Source: Limnomonas spitsbergensis (taxonomy: Eukaryota > Chlorophyta > Chlorophyceae > Chlamydomonadales). From it: 64,000 bases of DNA. Positions 52,241 through 63,781 of this stretch are shown one piece after another; within the stretch, counting starts at the first letter, position 1; every line of letters starts with the position of its first letter. Made by a program: the position numbers and the translations under genes. The stretch is taken from the NCBI GenBank assembly GCA_037349105.1, contig JAYJMM010000114.1, positions 2,719,501 to 2,783,500 of the forward strand, read 5' to 3'. A model generated the notes under the pieces. The model was not told the origin of the DNA, ran no database searches, and saw only the letters and a program-made list of their open reading frames with translations.

Positions 52241-53001
52241 GTGCCTCGTCTGCAAGCAAGTGATGGGCTCAAAAAGAAGGGGTCGGGGTGGGACGGAGGT
52301 AAACTGTAAAGTCTGACCTGGCGTGGGCAGGCGTGGGCGGACGGGACCGGCAATAACGGCAAGCTGCCCCTCTCCCCCGCTTGCGGTCAACAGATACAGG
52401 GGACGGCTTGACAGAGCGCGTATTCATCTTTGGAGCCAAAACCTGGGAGCCTCGGGGAGTTTTCGAGGCTTCTCTCCCAGAAACATCTGTCAGTACCGCA
52501 CTCAGTTCTGTGCTGACAAGTTGGTGTTGTGTTAAGAGTATCGTCTAATAGGAGGTACAACCGTGCCAAGCTGTATTGTAGCATGCCAGAATTTGTTTGC
52601 ATACAGGTGAGGTCGGATTTGAATTATGATGGAGTAATGCAAATCTGACCTCACCCATATGCAAAATGGGTAATCGTCGAGAAGCTACATTTGTTACACG
52701 ATGGACTCGTCGGCTGCAGCTTGGCCTCTAGCAAGGGATTTTCCCAGGGCCATCAGGCTGAAGAGCTAGGGCCTTGGGACTTTGGGGGTTTTCCCACATA
52801 ATCTGGGACTAATAGCCGAGGCCAATCGGCTTAACCCATATAGGGCTTGTCTTGATTTCTCCTGCAGCTAAATTGTTGTTTGAATATTCACCTGTGTTTC
52901 ATATAATGCTAACTTGATACCAATTACCATACTGGAAACAAGGCATGCCCCTACATTGCTACTTACACAGCCTGGCATGGCCCTCATGTTTTCCCTTGCA
53001 G

Positions 53002-53196
53002 AAAACGTTCTCCTATGGGGTGCATCTTGGAGCCGGAATGAAGTGCCCCAATCCCTCAGTTGTGTACGGGGGTCTGGGATCCCCTCACAAGCAGCTTGGC
53101 CTTGTAATTCCAAGGAAGATAGTTCAGCCTCGGCCACTCACTCGGCAATACTCAGCACTTACTGCTGCCCCTGCACTGTGTGGTCCCCTTTTGTGA
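53002..53196 (+). CDS. Candidate terminal exon of an unrecognised gene
   Basis: After the acceptor CTTGCAG a frame reads KTFSYGVHLGAGMKCPNPSV, VYGGLGSPHKQLGLVIPRKI and VQPRPLTRQYSALTAAPALC to TGA. Composition is coding-like, but no upstream exon was found. A block at 54020 (ATACCAAGGAAGATAGTGCA) repeats part of it (ATTCCAAGGAAGATAGTTCA at 53107), in line with the echo pattern elsewhere. Weakly supported. Confidence -1.
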   Translation, partial: KTFSYGVHLGAGMKCPNPSVVYGGLGSPHKQLGLVIPRKIVQPRPLTRQYSALTAAPALCGPLL

Positions 53197-55146
53197 GGGC
53201 CTGCTCAGGGCTCCTGGTGTAGCTTGTAAGTTGTAACCAAGGGGCGGAGCCAATACAATTCCTCCACGGCATGAACTGCTTTTGATAGTCGAGTTGGGAA
53301 AAAAACGGTAGCCTAAAAATGACGTGTAAAAATGCCCCCTGACCAATCCGAATCTATATTACCTTTACATACTGTGTCATGCTGATGCAATAAAGATGGC
53401 CTTCAACCAGGAATTACTTTTATCCGAACCCTCACTCCCTCAATCAGTGGCTAAGCCATGGTTGGCATGCAACGTTGTCAGCTGGTACTGTGTGCCACAT
53501 CCGCAAGTCCAGACCTAGTACTCGTTGTTGCATACCACGCCTCACAAACCCTTGGCCGCCACACGCAAACGTCTTGGGCAGCAACTTGTTGGGCCCAGAC
53601 AGCGTGTTGCAGGCGAGGTCGAGGCACCACAGCCCCTCGCCCAGCCGGACTCTGGCAGGACGGCAGACGTAACCTGTCAAATCAACGATTATTTTGCTGC
53701 CTTCTTGCACTGGGTCTGGGTCTCTGGGATATAATCACGAGTCAAATGTGTGTGCTCTGCCTCGTGTGAGGGCTCCTCTTGCCTATCGGAGGCTCTGGAG
53801 CATGTTTTGAAGCTCACAATGATATGTGTGTGAATAAAGTTGCATGCACAATATCCGGGCCTGACATCTACCACTGTATCCTTGGATACCGTTGAGTCGC
53901 CTAGATGGAAATTTTCCTTTGTTACAAGCAGACTTTGAGCAAAGCAAGGGCAGTAGCACTAATGCTCTAGCACTGAAGATGTTATGGCACACACTGACTT
54001 AGTAAGGTGCAAGCGATTCTGATACCAAGGAAGATAGTGCAGCACCTCATCAAAATCTTAACCAAACTTGAAACACCGAGCAGCGACTCAAGAAATCAAC
54101 GTTCATAACCAGGGGATCAAGCCCTGTTGATAACACACATCATAAATTGATTGTTACACAGAGATTGAAGCGGCCAGGCACGGCAAACTGCAGAGCGATG
54201 CCGCAGTCACCCAGTCTAGAGGACCTGCCGTCAGGAGGCTGTTTGAATGCAGAGGTGCTCCCGTTCTAAAATGATGTTGAACCATCTTTAGCTTAACCGC
54301 CAACAAAAACTATGTACAAATCTAAATTAATCAGCCTCAACCTGGGAGCCTTAGATCCAGGAACGGAAAACAGATCAATTGTCTGCATGCATGTACCCCC
54401 ACTTGTAATGCCTGCGGGGCATGTACCCCTGGGAGTGAAATCAAGGGGACTGATAGAAACAGATGGCAGGGTGCAGTCCTATATGATAAGGACGAAGTAA
54501 TCTCCTGCTTGTGGGGGTTGAGGCCTACCCTGCCTCCCCTGGCCCCCCACGCTCTTCTCGCCGCTCGGGCAGCAGTGCCTGCCAAGAGCCCGCGTGCGGG
54601 CAGCAAACCGAGGTCAGGAGGCGCGGAAGGCATGGCAGCCTGTTCCTGCCACTTGCACAACGCCCCGACGGTCTCACTGCCGTTTTTTCTGCCAAAACCC
54701 CATCAACAGCAGCAGGCAGCTTCGGGAGGGGAGAGCGCTGCCCCTGGATGCGGCTGCTAAGCCCGGCTCCATTGTGGGACACGGCAGCGTGAGCGCTGGG
54801 GGCGAGCGGGGATCCAATTGGAAACAGGAAGTGAGAGCCCAGCCAGCTGACGGCAACGACCGCGGTCCGGGGCGTGCTGGCTGCTCTCAAGGAAGGCCCC
54901 CTTCTCCATCTCACTTACAGGATGGCAGGGCAGGCGCTGGCAGAGGGCCCAGCACCTGCGGCGCCGATGGGAGCGATGGCTGCTCCTAGGCCCTCGGGGG
55001 GAGCAGCGGCAGCAGCGGCGATGGCCGCATTGCCGTCTGTTGGAGGCGGCAGCTAGGACGTCGCCGGGGGCAGCAGGGCAGGTGGCAGCTCCGTAGGCAG
55101 TGCAGCCACTGGCAGGCAGGTGGGGCAAGGGGCAGAGACATTGCGC
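53197..55146. other. Region without a supported gene
   Basis: Several open frames on both strands lack splice borders and family resemblance. This stretch must contain the 3' untranslated region of the AlbA_2 gene (minus strand, ending 55147). GC-rich, low-complexity Ala/Gly frames around 54950 are not convincing. Confidence -1.
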
Positions 55147-58100
55147 TCAGCCCGGGCGCTTTTCTCTGCTCTTCGGGGTGGATGCCGCTTTGATCATCAC
55201 AATGACTAGGTTCATGTCCACTGCGTACTTGAGAAATCCGCCGCATTCCTCAATGGCCTTGCGAGCGGCAGCGACACCCATCCCGTTGCCCTCAAACACC
55301 CGGGTCTTTGAAATTCCGAGTCCGTCATGCCGACGTACCTCGCGCAGCCACCTGTAGGAGAGGGAGAGCATCAAGACACGGGCGTCGCCTCAGCCTAATG
55401 CCAAGATTCGGTAAAAGGCCGGAAAGTGTGACTGCATTTATAAGAAGAGAAGGCGTCAGCAGAAACAACCTGAAATGGACAGAATAAATAAGCAGACTCC
55501 AGAATGCGGGAAGGGTTGCAGATGCGGGGGCAAGCGTCCTCTAGGGCAGCCACGACGGCAAGCAACTGCAGTGCCAGAGAAGCCTCTATCAGCCAGCCTC
55601 AGTCGCAGAGTGGCCAGACGCAACAACACCTACCGGCAAGCCCCAGAGCAGCCACCGGTGGCAGCACCGAGGGCCTTATCTAATGACATGCAAAGGACAG
55701 TTTGGGTTGGAAAGCACAAATTTTACGCAAACAATCCATCCCAGGCATGTTTAGAACTAGGGGAAGAGCCCCTGAAACCCATTATAGGGTGTCCCCCCAC
55801 TGGCAGCTGCAGCCTTACTTGGCGAGGGTAGGGTTGCGCGGGAAGCTGCACGTCTGTTCTCCAATATTCTGGGGCATGATGCCTGGCAAGAAGTTGCCGG
55901 GCACGAGTATCTCCAGCGAGTTCTCCCTCAGCCGTACAGTGATGCGTGTTCCATCCTGTGCATGAACAGGGGGGGGGGGGGGGGGGCAGTGCTTACTATT
56001 TCTGTTACCAGGCCACCGTGGATGGGCTGCCTTGCTGACGCAATGTGCATGTTTGGAACCGAACCTGGACCGGCCTTTATACCTTGACTCCCCAAAGCAT
56101 CATTAACTGGCCATACACGAGGCCTCTGGCCGGAAGACAGCTGAACTGTAGCTGAACTGTATCGGAGCTAAAAGGGGGGGTGCACATATCATACCAAACA
56201 CCAAAAGCCTACGCAGCTCACATATTTCACACAGGACCTCTCCTGGAAGCTGGCAAAGCCACCTCGCTGCTCTCACCTGCAGCAGTGAGCGGTGGGTCAC
56301 AGCATTGACCAGGAGCTCTCTGAGGGCTGTGGCCGGATACTGGTGCTGATCGGAGCCACCGATGTCCAAGAGCTCGCCGTTGCCGCTCCTCCTCTCCTCC
56401 ACGACATACTGACTTGCAGAAAGCATGTCGATGCACTTAACGGCCTCATCGACCTGCAGGGTTTTTGCGATACGGTTTTGCCAAGGGCAGTGGCATGGCA
56501 TGTGGAAAGGAACAACCAACCATTCACAGCAGTCCTCCTCTACTCCACCCACAGGGGGTTAATAATAATCGAAAACTCACGAGTGCCGAGACACAATTAT
56601 GTTGTTGTTGCTGGTTACCACCTGGTGAGCATGCCTCCCTAGAGTTACAAGAACCTTACCTAAACCCTTAAGCTAACCCGATAATCAGCCCTCCCCACGT
56701 GGTAAAGCGCTCGTTGCAAAGCGCATCTCCCTTGACTTCCCAACTCAAAAACAATCCGTCTACCCTACCCTCAGACCCCCGACACCTGGTGAAGGGCGTC
56801 TCCCTTGATGTCCCAAAATTTCTGCACCGGCGAAGTGAAGCAGCTCGTAGGCGTCCCAGGGGGGTCCTTATTCGCAAACACCTGGAACTGCAAAATACAG
56901 CTGGAAAACAGTTACAGCCAGCCAACAGGCAAGGGCAGGCCTCCAGGCAGTGCCATCATTCGCAAACATTTGGAATTGCTGCTATAGGCCCCAAACTAGT
57001 GGCAGTCGGCCAGCAGGAACGGGCCCACAACAACACAAGATGAGCATGACTTGAAACCAGGAACCTGCATCATTGACTGACATATCTAGATGCTACTGCA
57101 GAGGCGCACTGGTTCTGCTGGGCTCACCAATATGCAGTAGCCTCCACAGTGGTCCAGCTGCTGCCAGTCCATGTTGTCCTTGCAGAGAAGGAGCATGCCC
57201 GCCACTGTGAGGCTGACCCCCTCGTCAGTGCGGGCCGCCAGCCGGAGCTTGCACAGCGTATCCTCTAGGTGCAGGCCTGAAGCCATGCAGATGACACAGG
57301 GTGAGCACAGAGGGGAAAGCTCTCAAGCGGGGCAGCTCGTGAGGGGCGAAAGCCCAAGAGGAGCTAGAAGATGTCGGCAGTACCCGTAATTATTGTTTTG
57401 ATCACAAGACCTTACCACTAAGGTCTTTGCAGCCTTCCAGGCCAATGCGGTCGAGCTTGCTGATGTCGAGGTACTCGGACAGCGTGGCTCCAAAGACAGG
57501 CCGCACATCACCAGCGTGCAGGTGCCCCTTGACGATCTGCCATGCCTGTCTCAAAGAGTCTGCATGCACACCGTCCAGCTTGTAACTGCTATCCCCGCTC
57601 CGCTGATAGATATGGCGGACCTGGCCCGATCCTGCCATTGTCAGGTCCCGGCCAGGAGGCACGTCCACCACAACGAGGCGGAAGGATTCGACATTGGGGC
57701 TCCACGACACTGCTGCTCTCGCAGAGGCGCCCCATAGGGAGGGAGTGACGTCCACCGCGCTGACGGCGAATTTTGCAGAGGGGAACGTAGTTGTCGAGAC
57801 AGCGTTTGTCAGGTAGGAGAGGAAGATTGCTGGGTGCTTCACCCCAACGATCTCTTTCGGCTTGTCCTTGATGCCACAGATGAGTACGCCGCCGGACGCA
57901 TTGTTGGCCATAGCACAAACAGCTTTGCCGATCTCCTTGCTATCCCACTCCACAATCTTCTCCTTGAATCGAACCTGAAACATCAACACACACACAGCCA
58001 TATTGTTTGTGTCTGAGCAAGGATTGTTCGACCATGCCTTGACAGGTGACGGAGTTCGGGCTTTCAGGTGATCAAACTCGCCGTTGGGGCCTACAATTTT

Positions 58101-61100
58101 GCGTCTGCAGGGCCACACAACAGCGTCAGCAACCATATTACAACACGATTGGTCAGTCTGAACTGAAGTTTAGAGAAACTGGCCTGGCTGCAAATTGCCA
58201 TGCAATTTCGACTCGCTACAAACCCTCCCTTCCGATCAGATACCTCTAAGGAGTCGGCTTTCTTTTAGAGACTGACTCATTGGACCATCGCACCAATTCC
58301 GAGCACCAGAAAATAGTCCATAGGGTGGGGCAGGGTTACCGGTTCGGTGTACGGTACGGGTGCTGGGGGGCGGTAGGGCACGGTAAGGGGTACGGCCGGT
58401 GGGGCAAATATGCTTGGTGGGCTAGAGAGGGGAGCGGGCGTTTGCCTCCATCGGTTGGTCTGACCTCGTCGCTCGTCCGAACTTGGTCATGCGATCATGT
58501 ACATGGTTATGTCTGTTTGTACACAGGGACGGTGATGCCGTATTTCTGTGTCTACCTCTCTTTAGGGGCGTACTTTTGTGCCGTGAATGGATGTCTGCTT
58601 TTTTAAGGAGCCGATCAATAATTATAGTGTGCAACCACGTACGACCCTCTAAGCAGGATCTCTTCCAGCTGTGGGGCTTGAAGGCCATTTTAAGAAACTA
58701 AACTCACCTCCTTCATGTCCATCTCGGTGCTCTCTCCCATTGCGACGAGCATCTCCACTTCTTGCTCCGTGACGCATGCTCCTGCGTAGTAGTGGTCCTG
58801 CCGCATAAACCGCATCTGCAGGCGCTCCATCACTGTCGCGACTCCACCTGCGTGCAAGCACACAAATGCACGCCTTCCCTTTAAAAGGTTTGGGGCTAGG
58901 ATTAGGGTTGGCTGTCTGAACCCTACGGCGCCTTCCTGTAATACTAGCGCGAGGTACTGTATGCGGCGCTGATCACTTGCCCGCCGACCCGGTGTTGCTT
59001 CCATTGTGGCCGCCACAAGCCATTGCGAAAGTGTGCCGGGTCCCGGTAGGACCATACCCCTCCAGCCACACCCGTAGAGCCCACCTGCTGACATTAGCAG
59101 GCACCACCATGGCTTAGTGCCGCCGCTGCAGTCAGCAAGCACCATGAGGCGCCACTTGCCTACACTTTTAGCTTCAAATGTGGCCGCTACAATACTTGCA
59201 TCACTGTGCCAGGTCCTGGTGGCTGGGTCATCCTTGGTGCGGTGCATCCTCCTGACCCCTCACGACCCCACACCCTGGAGCCCACCTGCCCCTGTGTGAG
59301 TTCAGGTATAAGGCTGGAGAAGGACAGGATGGGCGGGGACACGGAGGGAATGGATATTACCAGAGATACTGAGAAACTACTGAGAAAACCCACCTCCCTC
59401 CTGCTCACCTGCAGGATGGTTCAGAGAATGGATGGAGCAGTAGGTGATGTTGGCGTGGTTGAGGGTGTGGTTGATGGCGAGGTGGATGGGTGGAGGGCGT
59501 GGTTGAGGGTGCGGGAGATGAAGGGGTGGATGTTATTGAAGTGGGTGGTGTTGCAGAAGAAGTGGTTGAAGGCGCAGCGGACAGCGAGTGGTACATTAAG
59601 GCAAGTGAGAGGCATGTTGGATTTAGATTAACATGGAAGACACACTTGAATGCAGACATAGGGAAGACATCGCATAGCGGGGTGAAGATCTCTTGAACAT
59701 CTGAGGGGCATCCCACTCCCCAAAAGAGCAGGGCCCGGGGAGCAAGGGTCAGTATCACGCAATGCGAGGCGGAAAGCGGGGCTGCAACACGAGTGTGGGA
59801 GGGAGGGGGGCAGCAACGAGGGTGGCAGAAGCTCGCGATGACGCAGCCAGGGGGGCAGGTGGGAGAGGCAGAAGGACAGTAATGAGGGTGGTGGCACCAG
59901 CGTGGAGCTCCATGGGCTCGAAGAAGCAAGGCCATGCAAAGGAGAGCTCCATGGCGGCACGATTAGGCGTCATCTTAAAAATCACACAGGGGCTAGGTGG
60001 CACGAGAGCGTCAGTCGCAGTACACTGTAAGGGCAGAAAGCTTAACCAGACAGAGCATGCAATGGGGTCCGCGGCGTGACCACTGAAGGTGGGACAGGAG
60101 TGGACACTGGGGCAATGGCGGGAAGGAGGGAAGGGGACAGGCGCCACAGCAGCTGCTGCAGCCTCCACTGCAGTCGGTAAGGGAACAAATAATTTAAAAG
60201 AAAAGAAAAACAAGGCAGAAAGGTGGAGAGAAATCATGCTGGGCAGTAAGCAGCTGCACTTCATCTTCACTCCGATCTCTAGCCGGAGACACAGGGGGGC
60301 ATGGACTTAATGGAAGGCAAACATGTAAAGGCAGGGCATAACCTGTGACACCTGCACAGAGCCATATGATGTGCCCAGTTTGCGTGTCAGCTTTTGACGA
60401 GAAAAAATGCAGGAAATGTATGGGGGGTGCCCCTATGTGTCCAGCCCTAAGGAGTGGGGGTGGGTTTGAATATCTCCAGGATGACTTGGAGTGGGGGTGG
60501 GTTTGAATATCTCCAGGATGACTTGGAGTGGGGGTGGGTTTGAATATCGCCAGGATGACTTGGAGTGGGGGTGGGTTTGAATATCATCATGATGACTTGG
60601 AGTGGGGGTGGGTTTGAATATCTCCAGGATGACTTGGAGTGGGGGTGGGTTTGAATATCTCCATGATGACTTGGAGTGGGGGTGGGTTTGAATATCTCCA
60701 TGATGACTTGGAGTGGGGGTGGGTTTGAATATCTCCATGATGACTTGGAGTGGGGGTGGGTTTGAATATCTTCAGGATGTCTTGGAGTGGGGGGTGCGTT
60801 TAAATATCTTCAAGCTGTCTTGGAGAGGGCGGTGGGGTATAAATATCTTCAGGATGTCTTGGAGGCAGGTGATGTTGGCAGCTCACAGGGGGTCGAAATG
60901 GAGGGCTCAGTGCGGCAATCATGGGGGGAGAGGCTGGTCCAAACAACTGTGGACCTGCCTCAGGGGCTGGAGGGTTCAGTGGGGCAAAGAGGGCAGCCAT
61001 GAGGATTGGAAGGAGCTCAGGCATTCAGGCGCAGCAACCTAGGGGGCCACGACGGCAGGAGAAGAAGGGGTCCTTCAGCAGGTTTTGTATTAGTGAGGTT

Positions 61101-63781
61101 CAGCTACTTTACAGCTACACTCCGGCCTCAGGCCCAAACTGTGGCCAGGCATGCTGCTAGGGCCTCCGGCCGGTGGCCGGTCTAGGTTTGGCGGCCGTGG
61201 GGAGGCCAGCCTGTCTCTGGAGGCCACATAAACTGATCGTGAACAGAGCAGGCAAAGACTTTGAGGCTCCCCAACAAGAGATCATAGACATGCGCTTAAG
61301 GCTCCTCCACCATCAAGTTAGGGGCAGGTTCAACATGTGGGAGAGGCAACGAGGGCGGCAGCAACAGGGTGATGCTGGACCCCCTGGTCCATGCATGGCC
61401 TCACACGCATGCGTTCAATTCACCTTGGAAAACTTGCTTGGGTTAAAAAGACCGCTTCGGGCAGCCTCCCCTTACTAAGGGAGGAGGGGATTCAGCAACT
61501 CATCAAGGGCCCCTCATAAATTTTTTAAACAACCCCAGCCCGTGCTGAGCACTTCACCGCACTGCACTCCTGTTGTTTCCTTGCAAGCCGGAAGCCGGGG
61601 TTAAAACCGCTTCGGGTAGTGTCACCCTGGGAAGGAGAGCATTCAGAAACTCAAAGCCGTCCCAAGAATTTTTATGACCCCAGCCCGTGACGAGCACTTC
61701 ACAGCACCGCATTCTTTCATTGCTGGCCACAAGCCGGGGGTAAAAAGACCGCTCCACAGATAACGGCCAAAATGGACGGTGCCTGAGTGCCGGGTCCCGG
61801 TGGTTCCCATAGCTCACAACAGACTGACATGGTTCCACCCCTCCCGCCCCACCCTAGATCCCCTCCCTACGCCCACCTTCCGCCGCCGCCACAGGCTGCA
61901 CCGCTGCCGCCGCAATCAAGAGCAAAACAAAACGTCAGGAAATAATCAAAACGACAAAGCAAGGCAGAGGGTTAAATGGGCCGCTTATGGCTCCTGCATG
62001 GATCGCTAGTTTGGGCGAGAGGCAGGGAAGGGGTAGCAGCAGTGGAGGTTGAGGTAAGGGGGAGTGCTGGGGTAGTGGGGTTCTTGGGAGCTCATGCGGG
62101 GTACAGCTCTCAGCCATGCGAACCCAGTGAGTCGCAGCGTGGGGGTACGGCTCTCCCCAGAAACACCGGCCGGACCGCCGCACTAACACTGCGCAGTCCC
62201 TATTGAGGGACCCTTGGGCCACAACCATGGTGGTTGTGAAAGAAAATCGGTCTTATAGTGCGTATGGCAGGGTATCTTGCTCAGCTAGGGGGATGGCGGC
62301 AGCAGGGAGGGGCCGGCGTGAGGCAGGGCACTCAAAGGGGGTGCAGGCGGTGTGAGCACATGAGTCTCAAGGGGGCTCATAAAGTGCAGCCTCATGCGCA
62401 TTGGGTGACCATCAACTGAGGCTGCTGCCACAGTAGATCAGGGCATCCGGCGGAGGGCACATGGAGCCTCATGGATGGTCATGCGGCGCCAGTGGCCGAT
62501 CAGTCAGCCCACGCCCAAGCATGGGAGGGGCGGGCGTGCGGCAGTAGCCCCGACGCGGCCAGGGCGGCAGGAGGGCGCATGGGGACAGGAGGGCGGCATG
62601 CAGGAAGCGCATGGCAGCACATGATTGGAGTACATCCGCTCATGCCGGGGCTCTTTAGCACGCGGGGCGGCCTGCCGAATATGCCCTTAGGTAGCAAACA
62701 AATAACTGAACTCCCCACTTCATGGCACCCGCATGCGAGCATGGGTGAGGGGCTCGGCCACAAGCGGACGTGCAGGTCAGGGGGCTGCGCTGCCCCACCC
62801 TGCGTTTCCCCACCACCCATGCACCCTCAAGCAGCTTCAATCTGGGGCAACACGCGATACAGGGAACAACCCCAGTGCATTACAAAGTAGGGGCTGTACA
62901 CCACAAGGCTGTATGTACAACTCAGGGGCTAACACGGCGGTGGCCGGTCTAGGTTTAGCGTCTTACTAGCCTTTGGCGGCCGCGGGGAGGCCAGCCGACA
63001 ACTCTTTGGGGACGGCGGTCCCTCCAAACAGTGCTAAAATAAAAGATCCCCTCCAAACGCCCACCTTCCACCGCCGCCACAGGCTGCACCGATGCCGCTG
63101 CAATCAAGAGCACAACAAAACGTCAGGAAATTATCAAGATAACAAAGCAAGGCAGAAGGTTAAATGCCAGATGGGCCGCATGAACCTGTGCCCCTATGCT
63201 TGACAGGGCAAGGCAACAGGGGGTGCGAGTGTGGGCAAGGCAGGGTGGGTAGCAGCAACAGAGGGCATGAGGCAAGGGGGGATGTTGACCCCAGTCCAGT
63301 CAAGCAAACCCAATGGACATGCGATACGGGATACGTCTGTGTTACAGAGCTGACAGGGAGAGCATGCAGCGAAGAGTCACATGGAGCATGCGCGCACGCA
63401 TGGTATAAGGCTAGTTGGATGCACAATGCATGACATTGCATGCCAGCAAGGCAACATGCAGCATGCGAGTTCATAAGCAGCCCCATCTCAGATATGGATG
63501 ACACAGCAAGGGGGTGGGGGGGCAGATGCAGTGATGATACAAGAACGCGCTCCAAGGGAAACTCACGATGCACTGCACCCATGAAGTGGTCAATGAACGC
63601 AGGAGGAAGCCCGCAGCTCTCCAGGCCAGGTCGTAATGCGCTCCTGATGAACCCTGCATCGGTGTAGCCGCCGTCGAACAGCTTGACCAGGAATGGCTGC
63701 ATCCTGTTGATGGCGGCCTCATGCATGCCAGCGTCGCGCATGGCTTTCAGGACTGCAGCAGCTTTCTCTAGGTCGTCCATC
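55147..63781 (-). CDS. AlbA_2 / RecG-like (Schlafen-type) ATP-binding protein, 5' end outside window
   Basis: Minus-strand exons: 63781-63567 (probable), 58847-58708, 57974-57416, 57276-57128, 56881-56786, 56453-56277, 55955-55819, 55351-55147 (TGA). Phases agree at every junction, including the 4.7-kb first intron. The AlbA_2 part is ESTEMDMKEVRFKEKIVEWD, SKEIGKAVCAMANNASGGVL, ICGIKDKPKEIVG. A RecG-like/HATPase_c_4 part follows: LTVAGMLLLCKD, then YPATALRELLVNAVTHR, SLEILVPGNFLPGIMP, PRNPTLAKWLREV and GNGMGVAAARKAIEECGG. This order (AlbA_2, then ...REALVNA(V)xHR..., then IxxPG...RN) is that of bacterial AlbA-domain proteins also found in eukaryotes; AlbA_2 binds nucleic acid and nucleotide, but cellular roles vary. 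I infer a nuclear or cytosolic regulator and no more. The first listed exon lies in segmental duplication B, so its link rests on phase and proximity only. Confidence -1.
55969..55986. repeat. G18 homopolymer
   Basis: Run of 18 G just upstream (gene sense) of AlbA_2 exon 55955-55819, beside its acceptor. Prone to length error. Confidence -1.
56025..56165 (+). repeat. Dispersed GGCC-rich / GTAGCTGA family copy
   Basis: GAACCGAACCTGGACCGGCC, GGCCTCTGGCCGGAAG and the clear tail AGCTGAACTGTAGCTGAACT. Confidence -1.
56700..56760 (-). repeat. Echo of AlbA_2 exon (56881-56786) donor side
   Basis: CGCATCTCCCTTGACTTCCC then AACTCAAAAAC at 56720 resembles the exon end GCGTCTCCCTTGATGTCCCA then AAATTTCTGC at 56796 (plus-strand text). 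In gene sense it lies downstream of the exon. Confidence -1.
56955..56995 (-). repeat. Echo of AlbA_2 exon (56881-56786) acceptor side
   Basis: ATTCGCAAACATTTGGAATT then GCTGC (56957) resembles the true edge ATTCGCAAACACCTGGAACT then GCAAA (56869). So this exon has echoes on both sides. Confidence -1.
58848..60439. other. AlbA_2 long intron, unexplained part
   Basis: 58880-59300 contains a duplicated pair on the plus strand (GTGCCGGGTCCCGGTAGGAC at 59033, GTGCCAGGTCCTGGTGGCTG at 59205, each ~90 bp after CCGCCACAAG or GCCGCTACAA). No exon with sound borders seen. Confidence -1.
60440..60862 (-). repeat. Isolated array of GT90 3' splice-site units
   Basis: Eight to nine units TATCTCCAGGATGACTTGGA then GTGGGGGTGGGTTTGAA, plus TATCTTCAGGATGTCTTGGA at the right end. 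These are the same units as 23611-24420 and 46384-47050, but without any GT90 exon. The array ends directly at the left border of segmental duplication B copy 2 (60864). Confidence -1.
61084..61230 (-). repeat. Dispersed GGCC-rich / GTAGCTGA family copy (inverted)
   Basis: GGTTCAGCTACTTTACAGCT, CCGGCCTCAGGCCCAAACTG, GGCCGGTGGCCGGTCTAGG; same insertion as in copy 1 (41105), so the insertion predates the duplication. Confidence -1.
63065..63097 (-). CDS. Candidate 33-nt microexon of the AlbA_2 gene
   Basis: On the minus strand, TTGATTGCAG precedes CGGCATCGGTGCAGCCTGTG and 13 more bases, then the donor GTGGGCG. The 33-nt block keeps phase 1 and would insert about 11 Ala/Pro/Val-rich residues between the 63781-63567 and 58847-58708 exons. 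A related block lies at 61878-61910, but there the acceptor is GATTGCGG, so it is dead. In duplication copy 1 both (41919 and 43138 regions) have CAG. Speculative. Confidence -1.

Noticed and set aside
53444..53710. Minus-strand frame RPARVRLGEGLWCLDLACNT as an exon
   Set aside because: No acceptor/donor pair with matching phase, no partner exon; composition alone is not enough.
54500..55130. Ala/Gly/Pro-rich frames on both strands
   Set aside because: GC-rich low complexity, no splice borders, and downstream of the AlbA_2 stop.
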